This document shows positions 1 through 6,624 of a DNA stretch of 18,059 bases, in pieces (position 1 is the stretch's first letter; each line of letters starts with the position of its first letter). The stretch is from positions 1 to 18,059 of the forward strand of contig JAGQJJ010000009.1 of assembly GCA_020430675.1 (NCBI GenBank), given 5' to 3'. This stretch comes from Myxococcales bacterium. Lineage in GTDB: Bacteria; Myxococcota; Bradymonadia; UBA7976; UBA1532. The translations under genes and the position numbers were made by a program. A model generated the notes under the pieces. The model did not search any database and was not told the DNA's origin. It worked only from the letters and a program-made list of their open reading frames with translations.

Positions 1-66
1 ACACCCCACGGCCGGCGAGCGCAATGAAGCCATGCCCGCTTGGCGCGACCGTGATAGAGAAGGGCC

Positions 67-507
67 ATGCCCGTCGACGTGCACACCGAGATCGAGATCA
101 ACCGGCCGCAAACGCAGGTCGCCGCCTATGCCGGCGACCCCGACAACGCGCCCGAGTGGTACGTCAACATCCAGTCGGTCGAGTGGAAGACGCCCCCGCC
201 GATGGCGGTCGGCTCAAAGCTGGCCTTCGTCGCGCAGTTCCTGGGCCGGCGCCTGGCCTATACCTACGAAATCACTGAACTCGTACCCGGTGAGCGCCTG
301 GTCATGCGCACCGCCGAGGGCCCGTTCCCGATGGAGACCACTTATACGTGGGAGGCCATGGGTGAAGGCCGCACGCGCATGACGTTGCGCAACCGCGGCG
401 AGCCGAGCGGCTTCGCCAAGGTCGCCGCCCCGCTCATGGCCGCCGCCATGCGCCGCGCCAACCGCGCCGATCTCAAGCGCCTCAAGGGGCTGCTCGAAGC
501 CGCCTGA
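67..507 (+). CDS. SRPBCC-fold protein (polyketide cyclase/START-like)
   Basis: This 146-residue protein has the order of an SRPBCC (Bet v 1-like) helix-grip domain. A first strand ([16 protein letters not shown], about 3-18) leads into the small helices and a [15 protein letters not shown] segment (about 27-41). Strands follow around '[18 protein letters not shown]' (about 65-82) and '[19 protein letters not shown]' (about 90-108), and it ends in a long amphipathic helix (about 115-146). The length is normal for the single-domain family. Such domains bind hydrophobic ligands; no catalytic residues or ligand can be named. No signal peptide, so probably cytoplasmic. A GAAGGG sequence lies only two bases before the ATG, which is close for a ribosome binding site, but no better start exists. 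The start of the window is too near to know whether it belongs to an upstream operon. Family call is good; function unknown. Confidence 0.8.
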   Translation: MPVDVHTEIEINRPQTQVAAYAGDPDNAPEWYVNIQSVEWKTPPPMAVGSKLAFVAQFLGRRLAYTYEITELVPGERLVMRTAEGPFPMETTYTWEAMGEGRTRMTLRNRGEPSGFAKVAAPLMAAAMRRANRADLKRLKGLLEAA

Positions 508-524
508 GCCGGTCCGACCGACGC

Positions 525-540
525 CTCGAACTTCTTCGAG
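525..540 (+). other. Inverted repeat between SRPBCC gene and histidine kinase
   Basis: CTCGAA (525-530) and TTCGAG (535-540) form a perfect 6-bp stem with the 4-base loop CTTC, 18 bases after the stop of the upstream gene. There is no T-run, so it is not a typical intrinsic terminator. TTCGAG recurs at 547-552. It could be a weak terminator or a regulatory palindrome. The rest of 508-684 shows no clear promoter. Confidence 0.25.
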
Positions 541-684
541 CCGCGCTTCGAGATCGCGCGATGGGTCGCGCCCGCCCGTTTCGCTACGCTGTTCCTCAGT
601 TCGCGCTGCCTTGGCTGGAAGATGCTGCCCCTGCGCCCCCCCGTGATACGCTGGCCCGGCGACCGCCCGGAGGACGCCCTGGTG

Positions 685-2073
685 ATGCGCGCCTGGACCG
701 AGTGGCGCGTCGGACTGCGCGCCTGGTGGCGAACCGGCGCCGGGCCGTGGATCACGGCCGGGACCGACGCCCGGCCCGCCGATCTGGCCGCCTTCCGCCG
801 CCACAACGCTGCGCTCGGCGTGCGCCGCATTCGTTGGCTGGTGCTGGCCTTGATCGGGCTCAACCTGACCGGCTGGGCCACCGACGCGACGCTGCTCGAT
901 GTCATCCCCGGCGTGCAGCCGGCGCTCGGGGAGGGGCGGGCGGCGATGACCGTCTTCGGCGCGCTCATCGCCGGCCTCGCCTCGCTGCCGGTGACCCGCC
1001 GTCCTGCGATGGCGGTGGTCCTGGGCTGGCTGGGCGCCATCGGCCTCTGCGGCGGCATCGCGTTCACGATGGGTCGCATCGGCGGGCCGAGCACCGCCTG
1101 GTTTCACTATTCCTACCTCTTCCCGTTCGTCTCGTTGATGGCGTGGGCGGCGCCCTGGCATCGCACGGCGCTGGTGGTGACCTTGACCGGGGTCATCCTC
1201 GTGACCTATTTCGGTCTCCACCCGGCCCATTGGGCCGACCCGCTCGCCGGCTCGGCCATCACCCATCTGCTCTTCATCGACACGCTGTTGCTGCTCATCG
1301 GCCTGCTCTTCGACGCCACGCGGCTGCGCCTCTTTCTCTTCGCGCGGGCCTCGCATCGCGAGTCGGACCGCCTCGAAGCCATGGTGGCCCGACAGACGGC
1401 GCGCATTGTGGGGTTGCTCGACCACCAGGAGCGGGCCCGCGAAGATGAACGCCGCGCCATCGCCGCCGAGCTGCACGATGAGATGGGCCAGGTGCTCACT
1501 GGCATGCGCCTGACCTTGCGCGTCGCGCGCACCCGGGCCGTGACCGATGGCAACCCGCTCAGCGGTGCCCTCGAACAGCTCGGCGAGATGATGCAGCACC
1601 TCGGCTGGGCGGTGCGCAACCTGCTCGTGCGGCTGCGGCCGCGCGTGCTCGACGACCTGGGCTTCGTCGCCGCCGCCGAGTGGCTCGCGCACCAGACCGA
1701 TGAGCTGCCCGGCCAGCGGTGCACCTTCATGGCCGAGCCGGACCTGCCCGAGCTGGACGCCGACGGGGCCACCGCGGCGTTCCGGGTGCTGCAGGAGGCG
1801 TTGACCAACGCCATCCGCCACGCCGCCGCCGACCACATCAAGGTGCGCCTGGCCGCCGAAGCGGGCGGGCTGAAGCTGACGATCACCGACGACGGCCAAG
1901 GCTTTGACGCCGCTGATGCGTCGGGCGGGGGCATGGGCCAGTTGGGCATGCGCGAGCGCGCCCGGGCTCAGGGCGGGCGACTTGAGATCCGCAGCGCCCC
2001 GGGGCAGGGCACGCGGGTGATCCTCAAGCTGCCTTCGGCGGGCATCCCACCTGAACCACCATCGGAGCCATGA
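685..2073 (+). CDS. Membrane sensor histidine kinase, HisKA_3 (NarX/DegS) type
   Basis: This 462-residue kinase probably autophosphorylates and passes phosphate to the regulator encoded one base downstream. Hydrophobic stretches at about 50-70, 85-105, 108-128, 140-155, 160-180 and 190-212 suggest about six membrane segments with short loops, so the signal is likely sensed in or at the membrane. The dimerisation domain has the HisKA_3 signature ERRAIAAELHDEMGQ, with His264 as phosphoacceptor. The HATPase_c domain shows an N-box (LTNAIRH, Asn375), DDGQGFD (402-408) and a G-box (GGGMGQLGMRERA, about 415-427). The frame is open from an ATG at 622, but GGAGGA at 669-674 better serves GTG 682 (7-base spacer) or ATG 685 (10-base spacer). 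The choice between those two is open. No PAS, HAMP or other named sensor domain is visible, so the stimulus is unknown. Confidence 0.9.
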   Translation: MRAWTEWRVGLRAWWRTGAGPWITAGTDARPADLAAFRRHNAALGVRRIRWLVLALIGLNLTGWATDATLLDVIPGVQPALGEGRAAMTVFGALIAGLASLPVTRRPAMAVVLGWLGAIGLCGGIAFTMGRIGGPSTAWFHYSYLFPFVSLMAWAAPWHRTALVVTLTGVILVTYFGLHPAHWADPLAGSAITHLLFIDTLLLLIGLLFDATRLRLFLFARASHRESDRLEAMVARQTARIVGLLDHQERAREDERRAIAAELHDEMGQVLTGMRLTLRVARTRAVTDGNPLSGALEQLGEMMQHLGWAVRNLLVRLRPRVLDDLGFVAAAEWLAHQTDELPGQRCTFMAEPDLPELDADGATAAFRVLQEALTNAIRHAAADHIKVRLAAEAGGLKLTITDDGQGFDAADASGGGMGQLGMRERARAQGGRLEIRSAPGQGTRVILKLPSAGIPPEPPSEP

Positions 2074-2074
2074 C

Positions 2075-2695
2075 ATGATCCGCGTCTTCCTCGCCGACGA
2101 CCATCCCATCGTGCGCACCGGCCTCAAGGCATTGCTGAGCCTGGCCGATGATATCGAGGTGGTCGGCGAAGCCATCGACGGGCGCAAGGTGCTGCTCGCC
2201 GCCGACAGCCCCGACTGGGCGGTCGACGTGCTGGTGCTCGACATCTCGCTGCCGCAGGTCAATGGCATCGAGGTGCTGCGAAGGCTGCAAGAGACACGCC
2301 CCGAGATGCCAGTGCTGATGCTCTCGATGTATGCCGAGGACCAATACGCCCGGCGCCTGGTCGACCTGGGCGCGGCGGGTTATGTCTCGAAGGATCGCAG
2401 CGAAGACGAGCTGATCGCCGCCATCCGCGTGGTCGCTGGCGGTGGCCTGTACATCAGCCGCCGCGCCGCCCGCGGCGCCAGCGCGGTCGGCGAACCGGCC
2501 CGCGACCTCACCCCGCGCCAGCATCAGATCTTCACCCTGCTGGTCGAAGGCCTGGCGGTCACCGACATCGCCGCGCAGCTCAACCTCTCGGTCAGCACCG
2601 TCAGCACCCATGTCGGCCAGATCAAACGCGCCCTGGGGGCGCGCACGGTGCAGGAGATCGTCAGCTATGCCCACCGGATGGACCTGATCGAATAG
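2075..2695 (+). CDS. NarL/FixJ-family response regulator (REC + LuxR HTH)
   Basis: This 206-residue DNA-binding regulator is almost certainly the partner of the kinase just upstream: one base separates the kinase stop from this ATG, and GGAG lies inside the kinase's last codons, a translational-coupling arrangement. The receiver domain (about 1-120) has the acidic pair Asp8-Asp9, phosphoacceptor Asp56 in VLVLDISLP, switch residue Ser84 and Lys106 in VSKD. The LuxR/GerE helix-turn-helix (about 144-200) reads LTPRQHQIFTLLVEGLAVTD, then IAAQLNLSVSTVSTHVGQIK. The LTxRE motif at its start has Gln149 where Glu is usual. Length is typical. No target gene can be named; the lipoprotein at 2772 is next on the strand but is separated by a terminator-like hairpin. 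Confidence 0.95.
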   Translation: MIRVFLADDHPIVRTGLKALLSLADDIEVVGEAIDGRKVLLAADSPDWAVDVLVLDISLPQVNGIEVLRRLQETRPEMPVLMLSMYAEDQYARRLVDLGAAGYVSKDRSEDELIAAIRVVAGGGLYISRRAARGASAVGEPARDLTPRQHQIFTLLVEGLAVTDIAAQLNLSVSTVSTHVGQIKRALGARTVQEIVSYAHRMDLIE

Positions 2696-2713
2696 AATCA
2701 CCGGGCCCTCCGC

Positions 2714-2737
2714 AACCCGAGCGCCCTCGGCGGGTTT
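2714..2737 (+). terminator. Possible intrinsic terminator after the two-component operon
   Basis: Starting 19 bases after the regulator stop, AACCCGAG can pair with CTCG...GGTT around the loop CGCC, with a three-base bulge (GCG), and TTT follows at 2735-2737. A shorter alternative is the perfect stem CCGAG-CGCC-CTCGG (2717-2730). The T-tract is short, so termination may be partial, but position and form fit the end of the kinase/regulator transcript. Confidence 0.4.
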
Positions 2738-2771
2738 CGGGGGATGAAGACCGCGCCGAAGGAGGCTCCCC

Positions 2772-3581
2772 ATGCGCGCCCCATTGCCCCGCTCATTGCT
2801 GCCGCTCACCCTGTTGCTCGCGCTCGCCGGCTGCCGCGCCGAAGACGAGGCGCTGACCCGCGATGAAGCCAAGGAGGCGGTCGATGAAGCGACCCTCTCC
2901 ACCGAGGTCGGCGCGCTGACCCAGGATGTCATCACCGTCTCGACCGACTTCACGCTGGGCGACGCGGTCGAGCAGGCCGCCGCCAACCTGCGCGACTTCG
3001 CCGCCGCGCAGATCCCCTGCGCCACCGTGGGGTTGCAGGCGCACACCGTCACCATCGACTTCGGCGTGCGCGGCGAGAGCGATTGTCTTTGGCATGGCCG
3101 GCGCTATACCGGGCGCGTCGAGGTGCAGATCGAGAAGGTCGATGCCGGCGTCGAGGTCACCCACAGCTGGACCGATGTCTCCGATGGCAAATACACCGTC
3201 AACGGCGGTGCCACCGTCACCTGGGACCGCGAGGCGCGCACCCGCCGCGTGCAGCACAGCCTGGCGTGGACCGACGGCGAGCATGAGGGGCAGGGCGAGG
3301 GCGATCGCACCCAGCAATTGCTCGACAGCGGCGATGGCTTGCGCGTCGATGGCACCCGAAGCTGGACGGGCCGCGCCGGCCGCACCTGGACGCTGCGCAT
3401 CGAAGGCGTCGAGCTGCGCGCCGTCGACCCGCTGCCCCAGGCGGGCACCTATGTGCTCGAGACGCCGTTCGACAAGACGCTGACCCTCAGCTTCGAGCGC
3501 GTCGATGACCGCACCATCAAGGTCACCGCGTCGAGCGGCAAACGCAGCTTCGACTTCAATGTGCGGTCAAGCCTGAACTGA
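2772..3581 (+). CDS. Predicted lipoprotein of unknown function
   Basis: The 269-residue product begins with a lipoprotein signal peptide: a basic start (MRAPLPR), a leucine-rich core and the lipobox LALAGC, with Cys21 as the lipidated residue. AAGGAGG at 2759-2765 with a six-base spacer fixes the ATG. After an acidic Ala/Glu-rich stretch (about 22-60) the rest looks beta-rich, with alternating Thr/Val strands and several Trp (HSWTDVSDGKYTVNGG, TVTWDREART, HSLAWTDGEHEG, SWTGRAGRTWTLRIEG). This suggests a beta-sandwich or barrel-like surface domain. Two cysteines of the mature part (about 77 and 100) could form a disulphide. I do not recognise a family. It is expected to be anchored to an outer or inner membrane leaflet. 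It probably has its own transcript, since a terminator-like hairpin precedes it. Confidence 0.75.
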   Translation: MRAPLPRSLLPLTLLLALAGCRAEDEALTRDEAKEAVDEATLSTEVGALTQDVITVSTDFTLGDAVEQAAANLRDFAAAQIPCATVGLQAHTVTIDFGVRGESDCLWHGRRYTGRVEVQIEKVDAGVEVTHSWTDVSDGKYTVNGGATVTWDREARTRRVQHSLAWTDGEHEGQGEGDRTQQLLDSGDGLRVDGTRSWTGRAGRTWTLRIEGVELRAVDPLPQAGTYVLETPFDKTLTLSFERVDDRTIKVTASSGKRSFDFNVRSSLN

Positions 3582-3761
3582 GCGACGATGGTCGTCCAAG
3601 TCTTCGGCGGGCTGCTCATCATCGACGCGCACCTCGCCGCCGGCCGGCGCGGTCTCAATGGTCATCTGCCCGATGCACGTCCGCCGCAGCCGCGCCGCCA
3701 CTTCGTCTGCCTTCTCGCGCAGGGCGCAGTCGCCGAAACACGCACCACCCGCCAAACCCAA
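3567..3761 (-). CDS. Possible small hypothetical protein (weak)
   Basis: A 64-codon frame runs through the gap between the convergent lipoprotein and Ser/Thr kinase genes, overlapping the last 15 bases of the lipoprotein gene. In its favour, codons are G/C-rich at position 3 and the product looks protein-like: a Cys-containing start (ACFGDCALREKADEVAARL), a short strand-like MTIETAPAGGEVRV and an acidic tail. Against it, the start would be TTG directly after a TAA stop, there is no Shine-Dalgarno sequence, and I recognise no family. An internal GTG start is possible. It may be the remnant of a decayed gene, or simply open frame in GC-rich DNA. Confidence 0.25.
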   Translation of the reverse strand: MGLAGGACFGDCALREKADEVAARLRRTCIGQMTIETAPAGGEVRVDDEQPAEDLDDHRRSVQA

Positions 3762-3818
3762 TTACGGGCCCGCGCCAGGGCTCCATTGACCGGCAACCGG
3801 CGCCCATTGGATCAAATT

Positions 3819-3836
3819 GGCGACCATGTGGTCACC
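3819..3836 (-). terminator. Hairpin downstream of the Ser/Thr kinase gene
   Basis: Read on the minus strand, GGTGACC (3836-3830) can pair with GGTCGCC (3825-3819) around a four-base loop, with one mismatch, and AATTTG follows. It lies 11 bases after the kinase stop codon. The stem is short and the T-run poor, but this AT-richer stretch (about 3785-3847) is the only plausible transcript end for the kinase operon. Confidence 0.3.
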
Positions 3837-3847
3837 ATTAGACCAAG

Positions 3848-5785
3848 TCAGGGCCCGGCGGGCGCAAAGACCTCGTCGCAGGGGGTGCCCAGGCGGGTGG
3901 AGTCGTAGATTTGCAGCTCGCCGTAGATGAGGGCGGCGTTGTTCTCGGTGGGCAGGGCGCTGAGGCGCTCGCGGGCGCCGTCGCGGGTGATCCAGTCGAT
4001 CTCGTCGGGCGCGCCGGGTTCGTAGGTCGAGCCCATGAAGCTGGGCAGGGGGCCCTGGCGCAGCTCGCCGGTCGCGGCGACGAAGCCCGCGCCGTTGGCG
4101 CGGACGGGGGCGACGGTGAGCGGCCGCTCGCGCAGGGCGCCGGTGGGGCCGATGAAGAGGCGGAAGCCCTGGCGCTCGCGCGTGGCTTCGCGGTCGACGT
4201 AGTACCAGGTGCTGTCGGCGGCGCGGGCGAGCAGCCAGGGGCGGCGCCGCCAACGGGGTTTTTGCAGCGTGGCTTTGGCGATGGTCTCGGCGGCGGCAGG
4301 CCCTTCGATCCGCGTGAGGGGCAGCGTTTTGGTGCCGCACTCGACCCGGGCTTCGCCGTCGCGATAGATGTACTGCGCGGCGAAGTTCACCGGCACGCGG
4401 GGATCCCAGAAGACATAGCTCCAATGCGTGGGCGACATGCGCGAGCTGCCGGTCTCGATCTGTCGGTAGAAACGCGGTCCTTCTGCCACATAGCTCGGCG
4501 GGCGCGGTCCGCGGCCGGGGTGGGGCGGGGCGAGCAGGAGGGCCCCGCCGGGGGTGCGCCAGACCTGGAGCACGCTGCGATCGATGTCATCGGTCTCGGC
4601 GATGTCGGCGGTGGCGCTCGCCCGGATGAGCGCAGCGTCGGGGGGCGCGGCGTCGGCGAGGTCATCGGCAATGTGATCGGGCGCGACCGCGGCCTCTTCG
4701 CCCGACCAGAACCAGACCAGCGCGCCGAGCAGCAGCGCGGCAACGCCGGCAATCAGCGGCCATTTCGGGCGCGGGGCGGTCGGTGGTGGCCCGGGCGGGG
4801 GCGCCGCCGGCGGCTGGGGATCGGCGGGCGCGGGCGCTTTGGGTCCGCCGGGCAGCGCCATCAACGCGCGCTCCATGGCGCCGGCGCTGGCCGGTCGCAG
4901 CGCGGCGTCGGGCGCCATGGCGCGCTCGACCACCTCGACGAACGCCGGCGGCAGGTCGGCGCGCCGGTCGCGCAGCGGCACGCGCGGGGTCTCGCCGCGG
5001 GCCAGCTTCGCCGAGGAGAGGTCGTCGTACGGCCAGTGCCCGCTGGCCAGCCGATAGAGCAGCACGCCCAGCGCATAGATGTCGGAGCGCACCGACGGCG
5101 CTTCGCCGCGCAAGAGTTCGGGCGCCATCGCGACCAGGGTGCCAGCGTTGGGGCCCGAGTCGCCGTGCAGCGGGCTGACGGTGCCGAAGTCCATCAGCAC
5201 GATGTGGCCGCCGCGGGCCCGCATGATGTTATGCGTCTTGATGTCGCCGTGCACCATGCTCGCGCCGTGCACCGCGGCGAGCGCCTGGCACAGCTCGATG
5301 CCGACGCGGGTGCTCTCGGCGGCCGAAAGCGGGCCGTCGGTGCGCACGACCGACTCGAAGTCGCGGCCGTCGATCAGGTCCATCCAGATGCCGGCGCGGC
5401 CGTCGTGCACGTCGGCGCCATGCACCGCGAGCACGTTGGCGTGGCGCACGCGGGCCAGGCTGCGCGCCTCGGCCAGATAAGCGGCGCTGCGGTCGTTGGC
5501 GTGGTGCAGCTTGAGCGCGACCTCGCGGTCGAGCACCGGGTCGTAGGCGCGGTAGACCTGGCCGAAGCCGCCGGCGCCCAGCTGTTCGAGGGCGTACAGA
5601 TTGCCCCATTGAAACAAGGCGTTGGTCGGTACGCGGTGGTCGACCATGGGATCGGTTTCGACCGCGCCTTCGGTCGGCTCGGGTCCGGTCGCGGCGGTGC
5701 CGGCCAGCGCGTCGATCGCTGGCTTCGACGCCGAGACGGCGGCGGTGGGCGCGTTGGGATCGGTCTCGTCGGCGCCTTCGGCCAC
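3848..5785 (-). CDS. Transmembrane Ser/Thr protein kinase (PknB-type) with C-terminal extracytoplasmic domain
   Basis: The product has 645 residues. An acidic, Ala-rich linker (about 1-55) precedes a Hanks-type kinase domain (about 64-308). It has the glycine loop GAGGFG (70-75), the ATP lysine in VALKL (Lys92), the catalytic loop HGDIKTHN (Asp181, Lys183, Asn186), DFG (199-201), APE (221-223) and SDIYALGVLLYRLASG. All core catalytic residues are present. The loop reads HGD instead of HRD, so it is a non-RD kinase. A Pro-rich linker, a single membrane helix (about 342-361) and about 280 residues of unrecognised, probably periplasmic sequence follow; the last contains no PASTA or PEGA motif. 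The longest frame begins at GTG 5791, but the ribosome site GAGGAG (5796-5791) overlaps that codon; GTG 5785 has the right five-base spacer. The gene follows the 256-residue protein by 68 bases on the same strand. Confidence 0.92.
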   Translation of the reverse strand: MAEGADETDPNAPTAAVSASKPAIDALAGTAATGPEPTEGAVETDPMVDHRVPTNALFQWGNLYALEQLGAGGFGQVYRAYDPVLDREVALKLHHANDRSAAYLAEARSLARVRHANVLAVHGADVHDGRAGIWMDLIDGRDFESVVRTDGPLSAAESTRVGIELCQALAAVHGASMVHGDIKTHNIMRARGGHIVLMDFGTVSPLHGDSGPNAGTLVAMAPELLRGEAPSVRSDIYALGVLLYRLASGHWPYDDLSSAKLARGETPRVPLRDRRADLPPAFVEVVERAMAPDAALRPASAGAMERALMALPGGPKAPAPADPQPPAAPPPGPPPTAPRPKWPLIAGVAALLLGALVWFWSGEEAAVAPDHIADDLADAAPPDAALIRASATADIAETDDIDRSVLQVWRTPGGALLLAPPHPGRGPRPPSYVAEGPRFYRQIETGSSRMSPTHWSYVFWDPRVPVNFAAQYIYRDGEARVECGTKTLPLTRIEGPAAAETIAKATLQKPRWRRRPWLLARAADSTWYYVDREATRERQGFRLFIGPTGALRERPLTVAPVRANGAGFVAATGELRQGPLPSFMGSTYEPGAPDEIDWITRDGARERLSALPTENNAALIYGELQIYDSTRLGTPCDEVFAPAGP

Positions 5786-5790
5786 GGCCA

Positions 5791-5796
5791 CTCCTC
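5791..5796 (-). promoter_or_regulatory. Ribosome binding site that sets the kinase start
   Basis: GAGGAG on the minus strand is followed by TGGCC and then GTG at 5785. The upstream in-frame GTG at 5791 is part of this site itself and so cannot be the codon it serves. This favours the start two codons inside the longest frame. Confidence 0.6.
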
Positions 5797-5847
5797 GGCG
5801 GACTGCGCTCGATGGTGGGCCGCGCCGCGCCCGGATGCAAGCCCCGC

Positions 5848-5863
5848 CGCCGTTCAGACGGCG
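5848..5863 (-). other. Hairpin enclosing the stop codon of the 256-residue protein gene
   Basis: A perfect 6-bp stem (CGCCGT / ACGGCG) closes a four-base loop that, on the minus strand, reads CTGA and contains the TGA stop. No T-run follows. It might slow or partly end transcription before the kinase gene, lowering kinase levels relative to the two upstream genes. This is inference from the sequence only. Confidence 0.25.
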
Positions 5864-6624
5864 CTGAGCACGCCCCGCGCTTCGAGCAGGCGCCGGGGCC
5901 AGCGCCGCTGAAGCTGGTGGGCCACAAAGTGCAGGCTGCCCTGCACGGCGCTCGGCGTGCTCAGGTCGACCAGGGTCATCAGCCCGTGCCCGTGCACATA
6001 GCCCGGGTTGCGCGCGAGGTAGAAGCGCGCCTCGGGGCTCAGGCGGCGGTGGCTGCGGCCGTCGGGGCGCGCGATCCAGCCGACATCGACGAGGCCCTCA
6101 CCGACCGGGCGCAGCTTGAACTGGCGTTGCAGGCTGAGCAGCAGCGCCTCGATATGGGGCGGCGTCGGGCGCTCGGGGTGCGGCCAGACCCGCGGGGCGT
6201 GGCGGCAGAGCGAGACATACGCCGAGGGATGCACGAAGCAGGCGAAGAGATAGCGCGGCCGGCCGGGGTAGCGCAGGCTGAGGCTGACCGCCTGGCTCGC
6301 GATGAAGCGTCCGGCAAACGAGGCATGGCGAAAGGCCGGCTCGGCGCTGATCTCCATGCGCACGATGGCCATGTCGCGGCCCACATGGCGTTGCAGAAAG
6401 ACATGCATCGCCGCATAGCCTCGCAATCGCGCCGAGGCATCGCGCAGCGTGAGCACCCGCGTCCAGTCAGCGGGCGAGTCGATGACATAGGCCCCGAAGG
6501 CATCGCGGTCGACCCCGGAGAAGACCTGCTGATGGGTGGCATAGAGCGCGTCGGTCAGCGCCCGGCGCGCTTCGGGCGCGAGGCGGCCGGGGTCGATCAG
6601 CTTGGTGGTGAAGCGCGTGGCCAT
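5854..6624 (-). CDS. Unrecognised 256-residue protein, possibly acetyltransferase-like
   Basis: I do not recognise a named family. The soluble product has no signal peptide or membrane segment. Its middle (about 65-165) has a pattern compatible with a GNAT acetyltransferase fold: strand RLRGYAAMHVFLQ, strand AIVRMEISAEPAFRH, then SFAGRFIASQAVSLSL in the place of the acyl-CoA loop and helix, then strand RYLFACFVHPSAYVSL. A canonical R/QxxGxG/A loop is not clear, so this is a weak inference. The C-terminal part is Arg/His-rich (HGHGLMTLVDLS, HQLQRRWPRRLLEAR). The start is fixed by AAGGGG with a five-base spacer to ATG 6624. That ATG shares one base with the stop of the upstream cupin_8/JmjC-like gene (TGATG), so the two are translationally coupled and probably act in one process. 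Confidence 0.72.
   Translation of the reverse strand: MATRFTTKLIDPGRLAPEARRALTDALYATHQQVFSGVDRDAFGAYVIDSPADWTRVLTLRDASARLRGYAAMHVFLQRHVGRDMAIVRMEISAEPAFRHASFAGRFIASQAVSLSLRYPGRPRYLFACFVHPSAYVSLCRHAPRVWPHPERPTPPHIEALLLSLQRQFKLRPVGEGLVDVGWIARPDGRSHRRLSPEARFYLARNPGYVHGHGLMTLVDLSTPSAVQGSLHFVAHQLQRRWPRRLLEARGVLSAV

Noticed and set aside
1..27. Possible last codons of an upstream gene ending at TGA 25-27
   Set aside because: Only eight codons are visible, which is too little to support a coding call.
214..2268. A 684-codon open frame on the minus strand across the histidine kinase and regulator genes
   Set aside because: Its product is low-complexity (His, Arg, Gly, Ala-rich) with no domain, and the opposite strand encodes two complete, motif-bearing proteins. 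Long antisense frames are common in GC-rich DNA.
3911..5911. A 666-codon plus-strand frame opposite the Ser/Thr kinase
   Set aside because: The kinase motifs on the minus strand are unmistakable. The plus-strand product is repetitive Gly/Ala/Arg sequence without a ribosome site or family features.
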